64,000 nt of DNA from VRUE01 sp963718775 (GTDB lineage: Bacteria; Actinomycetota; Thermoleophilia; Solirubrobacterales; 70-9). The notes beneath the pieces were generated by a model, which made no database searches, had not been told where the DNA came from, and saw only the letters and a program-made list of their open reading frames with translations. The position numbers and the translations under genes were made by a program. Location: the NCBI GenBank assembly GCA_963718775.1, contig OY970377.1, positions 2,480,001 through 2,544,000 on the forward strand, written 5' to 3'. Shown here one piece after another: positions 42,887-53,095 of this stretch; position 1 is the first letter of the stretch; the number at the start of each line of letters is the position of its first letter.

Positions 42887-44452
42887 GGCCGGCGTCACTT
42901 CGGCGCCGGCCCAAGCAGCTGAGGAGGTGCTGGTCCTCGATTTCGGGGGCCAGTACTCGCAGCTGATCGCGCGCAGGATTCGCGAGTGCGGCGTGTTCGC
43001 CGAGCTGCTGCCTTCGACGACCTCGGTCGAGGCTCTGCGGGCGCGCAAGCCGAAGGCGCTGATCCTCTCCGGCGGGCCGGCCTCGGTCTACGAGGAGGGG
43101 GCGCCGGCGTTCCCGACCGAGCTGCTCGATCTGGAGATCCCGCTGCTGGGCATCTGTTACGGGATGCAGGCGATGGTCCAGGCGCTGGGCGGCAAGGTCG
43201 AGGCGGCCGAGGCGGGGGAGTTCGGGCGCACCGATCTGATCCTGCGCGACGGTGGCGGCCGGTTGCTCGGCGGCCTGCCCGAGGAGCAGCACTGCTGGAT
43301 GAGCCACCGCGACGCGGTCTTCGAGCCGCCCGAGGGGTTCACGGCGCTCGCCTCCAGCCCGGGCTCGCCGGTCGCCGCCTGCGAGTACCCCGACCGCGGC
43401 CTCTACGGCATCCAGTTCCACCCCGAGGTCGTCCACACGCCGTACGGCACCGAGATCCTCACCCGCTTCCTGCGCGACGTCGCCGGCTGCGAGCAGCAGT
43501 GGTCGCCGCAGTCGGTGATCGCCGAGCAGGTGGCGAAGATCCAGGCCCAGGTCGGCGAGGGGCAGGTGATCTGCGGCCTCTCCGGCGGCGTCGACTCCTC
43601 GGTCGCGGCGCTGCTCGTCCACAAGGCGATCGGCGAGCAGCTGACCTGCGTCTTCGTCGACCACGGCCTGATGCGGCTCAACGAGGCCGAGCAGGTGGTC
43701 GCCGCCTTCGAGCAGTTCGGCATCCCGCTCGTCCACGTCGAAGCCGAGGAGCGCTTCCTCGCCAGGCTGGCCGGGCGTCGACGAGCCCGAGCGCAAGCGC
43801 AAGATCATCGGCGAGGAGTTCATCCGCGTCTTCGAGGAGGAGGCGGCGAAGCTCGAGGACGCCGCCTACCTGGTCCAGGGCACGCTCTACTCCGACGTGA
43901 TCGAGTCGGGTGGCAGCGACGACGCGGCGACGATCAAGTCCCACCACAACGTCGGCGGGCTGCCCGGAGGACCTCGAGTTCGAGCTGGTCGAGCCGCTGC
44001 GGATGCTCTTCAAGGACGAGGTGCGGGCCGTCGGCGCCGAGCTGGGCCTGCCGGAGCGGATGGTCTGGCGCCAGCCCTTCCCGGGGCCCGGCCTGGCGAT
44101 CCGCATCGTCGGCGGCGAGGTCAACAAGGAGCGACTCGACATCCTCCGCGCCGCCGACGCGATCCTCCAGGAGGAGATCCGCGCCGCCGAGCTCTACCGC
44201 CAGCTCTGGCAGTCCTTCTGCGTGCTGCCGGTCGTTCGCTCGGTCGGCGTGCAGGGCGACGGCCGCACCTACGCCTACCCGATCGTGATCCGCGCCGTCA
44301 CCTCCGACGACGCGATGACCGCCGACTGGGCGCGCCTGCCCTACGACCTGCTGGAGCGCGTCTCCAACCGGATCATCAACGAGATCGTCGACGTGAACCG
44401 CGTCGCGCTGGATATCTCTTCCAAGCCACCGGCAACGATCGAGTGGGAGTAA
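42864..44452 (+). CDS. guaA: GMP synthase (two frameshifts)
   Basis: An N-terminal class I glutamine amidotransferase domain (LVLDFGGQYSQLIARRIREC; nucleophile Cys in LLGICYGMQAM near 97; His-Glu in QFHPEVVHT) is followed by the ATP pyrophosphatase domain with ICGLSGGVDSSVAALLVHKA (about 237) and a C-terminal dimerisation domain ending KPPATIEWE. Single extra bases near 43776 and 43966 break the frame. It converts XMP to GMP. It follows guaB3 in an operon. Confidence 0.93.
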
Positions 44453-44462
44453 TCCTGGGTGC

Positions 44463-44580
44463 CAGGGCCGATCCCGGCAGGGGTTCCACTTAACTTTTCG
44501 GGTGAAAGGGCAAGGCTGACGCCCTGAACCGCTGCGACCAAAAAGTACAAGACGTTCCACCCCTGCCGGGATCGGCCCTG
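44463..44580. repeat. 118-bp element with perfect 22-bp inverted ends
   Basis: The left end (44463-44484, CAGGGCCGATCCCGGC onward) is exactly complementary to the right end (44559-44580). The 74 bases inside contain two small hairpins (CTTTTCGGGTGAAAGG and GGGCAAGGCTGACGCCC). It has no gene. It could be a miniature inverted-repeat element, a structured RNA or a two-way terminator. Confidence 0.65.
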
Positions 44581-45371
44581 ATGCCATTTGCTGTCTCGAT
44601 TGCGGTGCTTGGACTGGTGCAGGCGGTGCTGGTGGCGCTGCCGGTGCCGCGGCCTTTGCCTGCCTTGGCTTGCGGCGCTGCGCAGCCCTTGGTGGGCGCT
44701 GGCGCCGGCGCTCTCGATCGTCGTCGTGGTCGGCGGGATCGAGCTCTACTCGGACTCGGCGACAGGGCTCACCTAGCTGGCCCTGGTCGCCGTGCCGCCA
44801 CTGGCGGCATACGCGCTCGCGCTTGATCGTCGAGTCCGCGTGGACCCGCGTATCCGGCGGGCTCGCGGCGCTGGCCGCGGTGCCGCTGTTCGTCCTCGCC
44901 TGGGCGTCTGCGCGCCTGGGACGTCCGCTCGCTGCGGCGAGGCGGCGGCGACCGCGCTCTCGGGCCTTGCCTGCATCACGCTCGGCTGGCTGCTGGTCTC
45001 CGCGGTGCCGGTCCGCTGGCTGCGCTGGGGCGTCTACGCGATGGCCGCGATCGACGCCGATCGTCGCGCGCCGATCTGCTCCAGGGCCCCAACGCGGTGC
45101 TCAGCACCGCCGCACCGCCGCCGATCTGCCGCGCCTGCAGGCCGTCCACTTCGGCTCCGCCGGATGGGCTTCGGCGACCTCTTCGTCGCCGCCCTGGTCG
45201 GCTGCCTGCTGGCGATCGATCGCCGCACGCCAACTCCAAGCAGCCGTTCTCGTCGCCGTTCTGGCGCTCGCCTTCGACCTGCTCTTCTTTGCCGTCGACA
45301 CGTTGCCGGCGACGGTGCCGGTCGCGGTGGCGCTGGCGGTGGTCAGCCGCCGCAGTTCAGCTCAGCTGTAG
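44581..45371 (+). CDS. Polytopic membrane protein with GxGD motif (frameshifted)
   Basis: Hydrophobic segments in three frames join into a protein of about 265 aa with seven to nine membrane helices, from MPFAVSIAVLGLVQAVLVAL to LPATVPVAVALAVVSRR. At least five indels interrupt it. Two features stand out after joining: an Asp in a helix (VYAMAAIDAIVA, near 45050) followed by ADLLQGPNAVL, and RMGFGDLFVAALVG (near 45165). An Asp plus a GxGD motif in successive helices is the active-site layout of presenilin/signal-peptide-peptidase and prepilin peptidase families. The assignment is tentative because the frame is damaged. It ends convergent with the M23 gene. Confidence 0.5.
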
Positions 45372-46284
45372 CGATCCCATTTTTCGAGGTAGGGCAGCGG
45401 GTCGATCGGGCTGCCGCCCTCGTACCAGCCGGGTGCTGTCCAGATCTCGAAGTGGAGGTGGCAGGCGGTGGCGTCGCCGGTGTCGCCGACGATGCCGATC
45501 GGCTGGCCGGTGCGGACCTGATCGCCGGTCTGTCAGCGGCGAGGGTTCGGCCAGGTGCGCGTACATGAAGTCGAAGGTCGGTGCCCTTGCCGTCGATGAC
45601 GACGTAGTTGCCGGCGGCGCTCTGGTAGCCGGAGTACTGGACCGTGCCGCCGCGGGCGGCGACCAGCGGCGTGCCGCAGGCGGCCATCACGTCCTGGCCC
45701 TGGTGGGTGTGGCCGGAGCGGCCGGCGCCGAAGCGACCGCGCGGCGCCGCCGAAGTCGTGGGCGCCGAGGATCGGGAAGGCGTAGCCGTAGAAGGCGAAG
45801 CTGAGGCTGGGCGCTCGCTCGAGGAGGTGGCGGGCCGCGCCGCGCACGTGCTCCGACCTGCGAGGAGACCTGGAAGCTGTAGCGGCCGTTGGGGGCCGGT
45901 CGCCCTTCGTTGGTGGCGCCGTCCCAGCGGATCCGCGTTTCCGTGTTCGGTGCGACGTCGTTGCGGAAGAAGGTGCGGACGCTCGCCCCGGCGACGTCGA
46001 CGACGTCGATGCGGAGGTCGTTCTGCGCCTGCGTGCTGGCGATCGTGAAGCTGAGCTTCGGATAGCGGAAGCCGTAGTAGAAGGACTTGCGGGGCGTGGT
46101 GTCGGCCGAGACCAGGCTGCAGCGGCGCCGGCGCTGGGAGCGGTCGGTCGCCGGCGCGCCGCTGGGGCTGCCGGGGGCGGGCGGGGCGCCGGCCGCCGTC
46201 GGGGCGCCGCCGGTCGACGCCGTCGCTGCCGCGGCGAGGCCCAGCATCAGCAGCAGCGCCGCCGTTGCGACCGTGAATAGACAT
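45362..46284 (-). CDS. Exported M23 family peptidoglycan peptidase (frameshifts)
   Basis: Read leftwards from ATG 46284 the signal peptide becomes clear after one base shift (VATAALLLMLGLAAAATAS). A beta-sandwich segment follows (SFTIASTQAQNDLRIDVVDV, TNEGRPAPNGRYSFQVSS; FlgD-like Ig fold). The M23 domain has HTHQGQDVMAACGTPLVAAR and, near the end, the zinc motif reconstructed as CHLHFEIW. It ends KWDRYS at 45362. Lysostaphin-type M23 enzymes cut peptide cross-links in the cell wall. Its leader carries a c-di-AMP riboswitch, a common arrangement for wall hydrolases in actinobacteria. Confidence 0.85.
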
Positions 46285-46329
46285 TCCCGCCAACCAAGGC
46301 CGGGTGGTCTTGCCTACCACGTGCCCTCT

Positions 46330-46475
46330 CTTTCGTTCGCCTGCGGAGTTAGCTGTCGGGCTCGCGCTGAAAGAGATGCGCTACGACCTTTTCGGCCGAT
46401 TCGCCCCTGGGACCTGCAACGGTCCCTGCGGTTCCTCCGCTCCCAGCCACCTGTGCGGCTGGGATTCGGCAGTGT
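46330..46475 (-). ncRNA. c-di-AMP riboswitch (ydaO-yuaA type)
   Basis: On the minus strand the conserved aptamer blocks appear in order: GGAGGAACCGC, AGGGGCGAATCGGCC, GGTCGTAGCGC, and the very typical GCCCGACAGCTAACTCC followed by GCAGGCG (46339-46363). This class binds c-di-AMP and usually turns genes for cell-wall hydrolases and osmolyte handling off. It lies about 50 bases before the M23 peptidase ATG. A GTGGT...ACCAC hairpin after it may be part of the expression platform. A TATACT at 46485-46490 (minus) is a possible -10. Exact boundaries need a covariance model. Confidence 0.85.
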
Positions 46476-46573
46476 TGGCGCGGCAGTATAGACACCGATG
46501 CGGCCGCGTACGCGAAGACGGCTTGACGGCTATCATGCCGGGGCCGCTGGGCACTGCCCGCGGCTTTTCGCTG

Positions 46574-47009
46574 ATGAAGACCTATGTAGCCACACCCGCC
46601 GACCGCCAGCGCGACTGGTACGTCGTCGATGCCGAGGGGCAGACCCTGGGCCGTCTGGCGACCCGCATCGCCGACGCACTGCGCGGCAAGCGCAAGCCCG
46701 AGTACACGCCCCACATCGACACCGGCGACTTCATCGTCGTCGTCAACGCGGAGAAGATCCACGTCACCGGCGACAAGCTGAACGCAGAAGCGCTACTGGC
46801 GCCACAGCGGCTACCCGGGTGGGATCAAGTCGCGCACGCTCGCCGAGATGCTCGAGCGCCGTCCCGAGGAGGTCATCCGCAAGGCGGTCAAGGGGATGCT
46901 GCCCCGCAACCGCCTCGCCCGTCAGCAGCTGACCAAGCTGAAGGTCTACGCCGGGCCCGAGCATCCCCATGCGGCGCAGCAGCCCAAACCGATGGAGATA
47001 CAGACTTGA
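46574..47009 (+). CDS. rplM: Ribosomal protein L13 (one frameshift)
   Basis: The ATG at 46574 starts MKTYVATPADRQRDWYVVDA. The family core GQTLGRLATRIADALRGKRK, DTGDFIVVVNAEKIHVTGDK and, after one extra base near 46787, RYWRHSGYPGGIKSRTLAEM are present, with the C-terminal LKVYAGPEHPHAAQQP. About 145 aa. L13 binds 23S rRNA early in 50S assembly. Its stop overlaps the TTG start of rpsI. No strong promoter is visible in 46476-46573 apart from a TATCAT at 46531. Confidence 0.95.
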
Positions 47010-47876
47010 TCGACGACGAGACGCAGAAGGACGAGACTTCGAGAGCCGCGAGGAGCCCGAGGCCGTCGGAGGAGACTCCGGCCGAGGAGCCACACGCGAC
47101 GCGCTCAGGCGGAGGCCCCCGCAAGAGGAGACGCCCGCCGAGGCTGAGGAGCGAGCCCGCAAGTCGAGGAGCCCGCAGGCTGAGGAGCCCGTTGCGGAGC
47201 AGAGCCGAGGAGGCCGAGGCCGCCGAGGAGCCCGGCTGAGGAGCTCCGGCAGCTGAGGAGCCTGCGGCCGAGGAGGAGCCCAAGGCCGAGGAGAAGAAGA
47301 AGGACGTCATTCCGGGCGCCGATCTCGAGCCGATCGCGGTCGAGCCGGAGGAGCGGCCGCTCAGCGCTGAGGAGCAGGCCCGCAAGGAAGCTGAAGAGGA
47401 GGAGCGCGCGCAGCGCGAGGCCGAGCTGGTCGGCGACGCCGACGAGGAGCCGAGCGCCGCGAGCCGCGCCCCGGCGAAGCTGGAGGGCGACGCTCGCTAC
47501 CTCGCCACCGGCAAGCGCAAGACCGCGATCGCCCGCGTGACGCTGCTGCCCGGCAGCGGCAAGGTCGAGATCAACAAGCGCGCGATCGAGGAGTTCTTCC
47601 CGCGTCCGCTGCACCAGACGACGGCCGTCCAGCCGCTGAGCGATCACCGGCTACGAGAGCAGCGTCGACGTTCGCGTTCGCGTCCACGGCGGCGGCATCA
47701 GCGGCCAGGCCGGCGCGGTGCGCCACGGGATCGCCCGGGCGCTGACCGAGATCGACCCCGAGCTGCGCGGCGAGCTCAAGCGCCGCGGCTTCCTGACCCG
47801 CGACGCGCGGGCCAAGGAGCGCAAGAAGGCCGGGCTCAAGAAGGCCCGTAAGCGGCCTCAGTTCTCCAAGCGTTAG
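47006..47876 (+). CDS. rpsI: Ribosomal protein S9 with long acidic N-terminal extension (frameshifts)
   Basis: TTG at 47006 (overlapping the L13 stop) opens about 155 residues of low-complexity sequence rich in Glu, Ala and Pro (EEPVAEQ, EEPAAEEEPKAEEKKKDVIP, LSAEEQARKEAEEEE) before a standard S9 domain begins at RYLATGKRKTAIARVTLLPG. The S9 domain continues, after one indel near 47643, through YESSVDVRVRVHGGGISGQA to the basic end ARKRPQFSKR at 47876, the tail that reaches the P-site tRNA. Indels between 47040 and 47235 make the extension's exact length uncertain. Ordinary S9 is about 130 aa. Confidence 0.9.
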
Positions 47877-47888
47877 GAGTCAGTCGCA

Positions 47889-49207
47889 TGACGACAGGGC
47901 GCAAGCTCTTCGGAACCGACGGGGTCCGAGGGGAGGCCGGCAGCGTTCCTCACGGCGGAGCTGGCGACCTCGCTCGGCCGGGCGGCCACCGCATCGCTGG
48001 AGGCGCGAGCGACCGCAGGTGCTGATCGTGCGCGACACGCGCGAGTCCGGCCCGATGCTCGAGTCGGCGCTGGCCGCCGGGATCGCGGCTGCGGGCGGCG
48101 ACGCGCTGCTCGGCGGCGTGCTGCCGACGCCGGCGGCGGCGATCCTGGTCAAGCGGCTCGGCTTCGACCTCGCCGCGGTCGTCTCGGCCTCCCACAACCC
48201 CTACCGCGACAACGGGATCAAGTTCTTCTCGGCGCAGGGGACGAAGCTCGACGACGAGGCCGAGGCGAGGATCGAGTCGCTGATCGACGCCGAGCCTGTC
48301 GCCGCCGAGCCCGGTCACGTGCGCGAGCTGAACGGCGGCCTGGAGGACTACCTGCGCGCGCTCGAGGCCGCCTTCCCGCTCGATCTCTCCGGCCGCAAGG
48401 TTGCTGCTCGACTGCGCCAACGGCGCCACCTTCCGCGCCGCTCCGGCGATCTTCGAGCGGCTCGGCGCCGACGGTCGAGACGATCGCCGCCGAGCCCGAC
48501 GGCCGCAACATCAACGACGGCTGCGGCTCCACCCACCTCGACCGGCTGGCCGAGGCGATCGCCGCCTCCGAGGCGACGATCGGCTTCGCCTTCGACGGCG
48601 ACGGCGACCGGGTGCTCGCCGTCGACGGCAACGGCCGCCCACACGACGGCGACGAGCTGATCGCCCTCGCCGCCCGCGGCATGTCCGCCCGCGACGAGCT
48701 GGGCGGCGGCGTCGCGGTGACGGTGATGAGCAACTACGGCTTCCACCAGGCGATGGAGGAGGCCGGGATCGAGGTCGCCGTGACCAAGGTCGGCGACCGC
48801 TACGTCCTCGACGAGCTGCGCGAGCGCGGCTGGGCGCTTCGGCGGCGAGCAGTCCGGGCACATCATCGACACCCGTTTCGTCGCCACCGGCGACGGCATC
48901 GCCGCGGCGCTGATGACGATGCGCGAGCTGGGCGAGCGCGAGCTCGCCGACGGCCGCGCCGATGGAGAAGCTGCCGCAGACCCTGGTCAACGTCGAGGTC
49001 GCCGATCGCGAGGCGATCGCCGGCGCGACCGCCGTCTGGGAGGCGGTCGAGCGCGAGGGAGCGGCGCTGGAGGGGCGCGGCCGCGTCCTCCTGCGCCCCT
49101 CCGGGACCGAGCCGCTGGTGCGCGTGATGGTCGAGGCGCCGAGCGCCGAGGAGGCCGACGCCGTCTGCGAGCGCCTTGTCAGCCTGGTCAAGCAAGAGCT
49201 GACCTAG
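47889..49207 (+). CDS. glmM: Phosphoglucosamine mutase (frameshifts)
   Basis: ATG at 47889, RKLFGTDGVRGEAG, is the GlmM start. The phosphoserine loop is VVSASHNPYRDNGIKFF, the metal loop FAFDGDGDRVLAVD, the sugar loop GGEQSGHII and the C-terminal phosphate site RPSGTEPLVRVMVE. About six single-base breaks occur (near 47941, 48010, 48407, 48473, 48838 and 48960). It converts glucosamine-6-phosphate to glucosamine-1-phosphate for peptidoglycan. It stands between rpsI and glmS as in other actinobacteria. Confidence 0.93.
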
Positions 49208-49238
49208 GCCGCCTGCCTCTACTCTTACTCGCCTCCCT

Positions 49239-51102
49239 ATGTGCGGAATCGTCGGATACGTGGGCGGACGCCCCTGCCTGCGACCTCCTGGTCGCCGGAC
49301 TCGAGAAGCTCGAGTACCGCGGCTATGACTCGGCCGGGATCTCGGTCATCGAGGACGGGCAGATCGACAGCGTGCGCGCGGTCGGCAACCTCGCCAACCT
49401 GCGCGCGGCGATCGAGGAGCGCGACGGCAGCGGCGGCGTCGCCGTCGCCGCGCCGCCCGCGACCACCGGCGTCGCCCACACCCGCTGGGCCACCCATGGC
49501 CGCGTCACCGAGGAGAACGCCCACCCGCACAGCGACAGCTCGGACCGCGTCCACATCGTCCTCAACGGGATCGTCGAGAACCACGCCAAGCTGCGCCGCG
49601 CCTCGAGGGCGAAGGGCAGGAGTTCAGCTCGGAAACCGACGCCGAGGTCGTCGCCCACCTGATCGCCAGCCACTACGACGGCGATCTCGCCGCCGCCGTC
49701 CGCGCCGCCTTCGCCGAGCTGCGCGGCCACTACGCCTTCGTCGCCATGCACGCCGACGAGCCCGGACCAGCTGGTCGGCGCTCGCAAGGAGTGCCCGCTG
49801 GTCGCCGGAGTCGGCGAGGGGGAGACCTTCCTCGCCTCGGCGATCCCGGCCTTCCTCGCCGAGACCCGCGACGCGGTCGCGATCGAAAACGACGAGATCG
49901 TCACCATCGACGCCTCCGGCGTCAGCGATCACCGACGCCGCCGGCAACCCGGTGCAGCGCGAGCGCCGAGGAGATCACCTGGGACGAGGCCGCCGCCGAG
50001 AAGGGCGGCTATGAGACCTTCATGCTGAAGGAGATCCACGAACAGGCCGACGCGGTCGCCGAGACGATCGCCGACCGCCTGCCCGACGACGACGGGGTCG
50101 ACCTCTCCGAGGTCGAGCTCGACGACGACTACCTGCGCGACCTGAAGCGGATCGTGATCGTCGCCTGCGGCACCTCCTACCACGCCGGCCTGGTCGGCCG
50201 TTACGCGATCGAGGAGTGGGCGCGGGTGCCGGTCGAGATGGACATCGCCTCCGAGTACCGCTACCGCAACCCGGTGGTCGGCCCCGACGACCTGGTGATC
50301 GGCATCACCCAGTCGGGCGAGACCGCCGACACGCTGGCGGCGATGCGGCTGGCCCGCGAGCGCGGCGCCAAGGTGCTGGCGATCACCAACATCATGGGCA
50401 GCCAGGCGACCCGCGACGCCGACGCCGTGCTCTACACCCGCGCCGGCCTCGAGGTCAGCGTCGCCGCGACCAAGACCTTCGTCGCCCAGGTGCGCGGCGA
50501 TGTACCTGATCGGCCTGCGCCTGGCCGAGCTGCGCGGGACGCTGCCGCCGGAGCGCCTGGCCGAGCTGGTCGCCGAGCTGAAGGCGCCTGCCCTCGAAGA
50601 TCGAGACGACGCTCGCCGCCTGCGAGGAGCACGTGCGCGAGATCTCCGCCACCCACCACGACGCAGCAGTTCTTCCTCTACCTCGGCCGCCACATCGGCC
50701 TGCCGGTCTGCCTCGAGGGGGCGCTGAAGCTGAAGGAGATCTCCTACATCCCGACCGACGCCTACGCGGCCGGCGAGATGAAGCACGGGCCGATCGCCCT
50801 GCTCGACGAGTCGACGCCGGTCGTCTGCGTGGCGACCGAGAGCCCGGTGCTCGACAAGGTGCTCTCCAACGTCGAAGAGGTGCGCGCCCGCGGCGCCGAC
50901 GACGATCGCGATCGCGACCGCGGGCAGCGAGCGCGTCGCCGAGGTCGCCGACCAGACGATCGAGGTCGCCCGCACCGACTGGATCCTGCAGCCGATCGTG
51001 GCGATCCTGCCGCTGCAGCTGCTCGCCTACGACATCGCCCGCGCCCGCGGCCTCAACGTCGACCAGCCGCGCAACCTGGCCAAGACGGTCACGGTCGAGT
51101 AG
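49239..51102 (+). CDS. glmS: Glutamine-fructose-6-phosphate aminotransferase (frameshifts)
   Basis: The ATG at 49239 is followed at once by the nucleophile Cys (MCGIVGYVGG), as required for an N-terminal nucleophile amidotransferase. YRGYDSAGI, TRWATHGRVTEENAHPH and NGIVENH belong to the glutaminase half; two SIS domains follow (IVIVACGTSYHAGLVGRYAI, GITQSGETADTLAAM, LGRHIGLPVCLEGALKLKEI). The end is NLAKTVTVE. About nine indels break the frame. It makes glucosamine-6-phosphate, the substrate of the glmM product. Confidence 0.93.
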
Positions 51103-51158
51103 AGCGTCCGTCCGTAGCGCCTCGCGCGCGCCTGGCCCATCGCTAGGCTGCCGCCCAA

Positions 51159-52725
51159 TGATCAAGACCCGGTTCGTCCTCCCAGTCCTCGCGGCCACGG
51201 CCGCAATCGCGCTCGCCGGCTTGCGGCGGCAGCAGCGATTCGTCCAGCTCCGACCTGGCGAGCTTCGCGCCGCCCGGCTCGCTCGTCTTCATCGAAGGCA
51301 AGGTGCAGCCTTCCGGCGAGCTGAGCGAAAACGTCGACTCGCTCGCCCAGACGATCGGCGGGGTCGACGACCTCGGCGGACCTGATCGTCGAAGAGCTGG
51401 AAAGCTCGGCACGCGACGACGGCGAACCGGTCGACTTCGCCAAGGAAGTCGAGCCCTGGCTCGGCGAGAAGGCGGGCGTCACCTTCGTCGGCCTCGACAG
51501 CGAGGGCGATCTCACCGAACCGGTGATCGCGGTCGAGAGCACCGACGCCGAAGCGACGCAGGACTTCATCGACACCCAGGCCGAGCAGAGCAAAGAGCCC
51601 TACGAGGACGCCTCCTACGAAGGCGTCGACTTCAAGGTCGGCGGCTCGGAAGGGACGGCGATCGGCCTCGTCGACGACTCGCTCGTCATCGCCGACGACG
51701 AAGCGGCCTTCAAGTCGGCCGTCGACGCCTCCAGCGGCGACTCGCTCGCCGACGAAGCCGGCTTCGAGGACACGATCGCCACCGCCTCGAACGGCAGCCT
51801 CGCCGACGTCTACGTCGACGTCGGCGGCCTGATCGAGCAGTCCGACGACGAGATCGACCCGCAGGCCCGGGAAGCTCCTCGAGAGCGCCGGCATCGATCC
51901 CAGCGAAGCGACCGCGGTGGCCAGCGTCATCCCGGGCACCGACCAGATCCAGATCGACCTCAGCAGCGACCTCGGCGGCGAGGAGCCCCGAGCGGCGACG
52001 TCTCCGAGCTGCTCGGCTCGCTGCCCGCCGACTCCTTCGCGGCCTTCGCCGCCTCCGGCTTCGGCGATCAGCTCAAGGAAGGCGATCGACGAGCTCGACA
52101 AGTCGGGGATCCCGGGCGAGCTGCCGCCCAACCAGCTGAAGAGCACGCTGAAAGCGATGGGCATCGACCTCGACAAGATCGCCGGCTCGCTCGAGGACGC
52201 GGCGGTCTTCGCGCAGGGCAGCAGCGAGAGCAGCCTCGGCGGCGCCCTCGTCCTGACCAGCAGCTCCGACGAAGCGGCCAAGACGGTCGCCAACCTCGGC
52301 ACGCTGCTGCGCAACACCCAGACGCCCGGGCGTGACCGCGGTGAGCAGCGGTGGCGCCAGCGGCTTCTCGGTCCGCGACGAGGAGCTCGGCCGCAAGCCG
52401 CTGGTCGTCGTCGCCAAGGGCGATCGGTCGCGATCGGCTACGGCCTGGCTGCCGCTCTGCAGGGCCTCAACCCGGGCAGCGGCGCGACGCTCTCCGACAA
52501 CCCGAACTACAAGGCGGCGGTCTCGGCGCTGGGCAGCACGCCGATCAGCGCCTTCGTCGACGGTCCGCAGGCGCTGCGCCTCGCCGAAGTCGCTGGTGTC
52601 GCCCTCGGAAACCGAATTCCAGGAAGGCCAAGCCCTACCTGAAGAAGATCAGCTACATCGGGATCGGCACCGGCACGGAGGACGATCTGGCGACCGCGAA
52701 GCTGATCGTGGGCATCGAGAAGTAG
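51159..52725 (+). CDS. DUF3352-like lipoprotein (frameshifts)
   Basis: The start MIKTRFVLPVLAATAAIALA is a lipoprotein signal; dropping one base near 51225 gives the lipobox LAAC followed by GGSSDSSSS. The mature protein of about 490 aa has LASFAPPGSLVFIEGKVQPS, DDSLVIADDEAAFKSAVDAS, LADVYVDVGGLIEQSDDE and FAAFAASGFGDQLKE, which fits the DUF3352 pattern of proteins that read 'P.ds.......P'. Around eight indels occur. It interrupts the usual glmS-acpS order. It probably faces the outside of the membrane; function unknown. Confidence 0.7.
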
Positions 52726-52729
52726 GCCG

Positions 52730-53094
52730 GTGGGGATGGCCTCCGGCGTCGGCATCGACCTGCTCGAGATCGACCGCCTGGAGCGGGCGCTGGAGCGCCA
52801 TCCCCGTCTCGCCGAGCGCGTCTTCACCGCGGCCGAGCGCGACTACGCCGCCGCCCGCGCCCGCCCGGGCCGCCACCTGGCCGCGCGCTTCGCCGCCAAG
52901 GAGGCGGTGGTCAAGGCGCTCGGCCTCACCGGCGGCTTCGGCCTGCGCGAGATCGAGGTCGTCGCCGGCGAGCCGCCGACGGTGCGCGCGTCTCGGGCCG
53001 GGCTGCCGAGGCGGCAGCGGGCAGGGACATCGAGGTCTCGCTGACCCACTCGCGCGACTTTGCCGCCGCGGTCGCCATCGTCGACACTGCCTGA
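52730..53094 (+). CDS. acpS: Holo-[acyl-carrier-protein] synthase (one frameshift)
   Basis: GTG 52730 or ATG 52736 starts (M)ASGVGIDLLEIDRLERALER. The Mg2+ site Asp is in GIDLLEIDR, and FAAKEAVVKALGL carries the catalytic Glu-Lys. After an extra base near 53000 the end reads IEVSLTHSRDFAAAVAIVDT. About 120 aa. It attaches 4'-phosphopantetheine from CoA to the acyl carrier protein. It starts 4 nt after the lipoprotein gene and is followed immediately by nnrDE. Confidence 0.9.
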
Positions 53095-53095
53095 G

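Noticed and set aside
44341..44550. Minus-strand frame after guaA beginning MYFLVAAVQGVSLALSPEKL
   Set aside because: It is antisense to the conserved guaA C-terminus and to the inverted-repeat element, so its apparent conservation would be a shadow of those.
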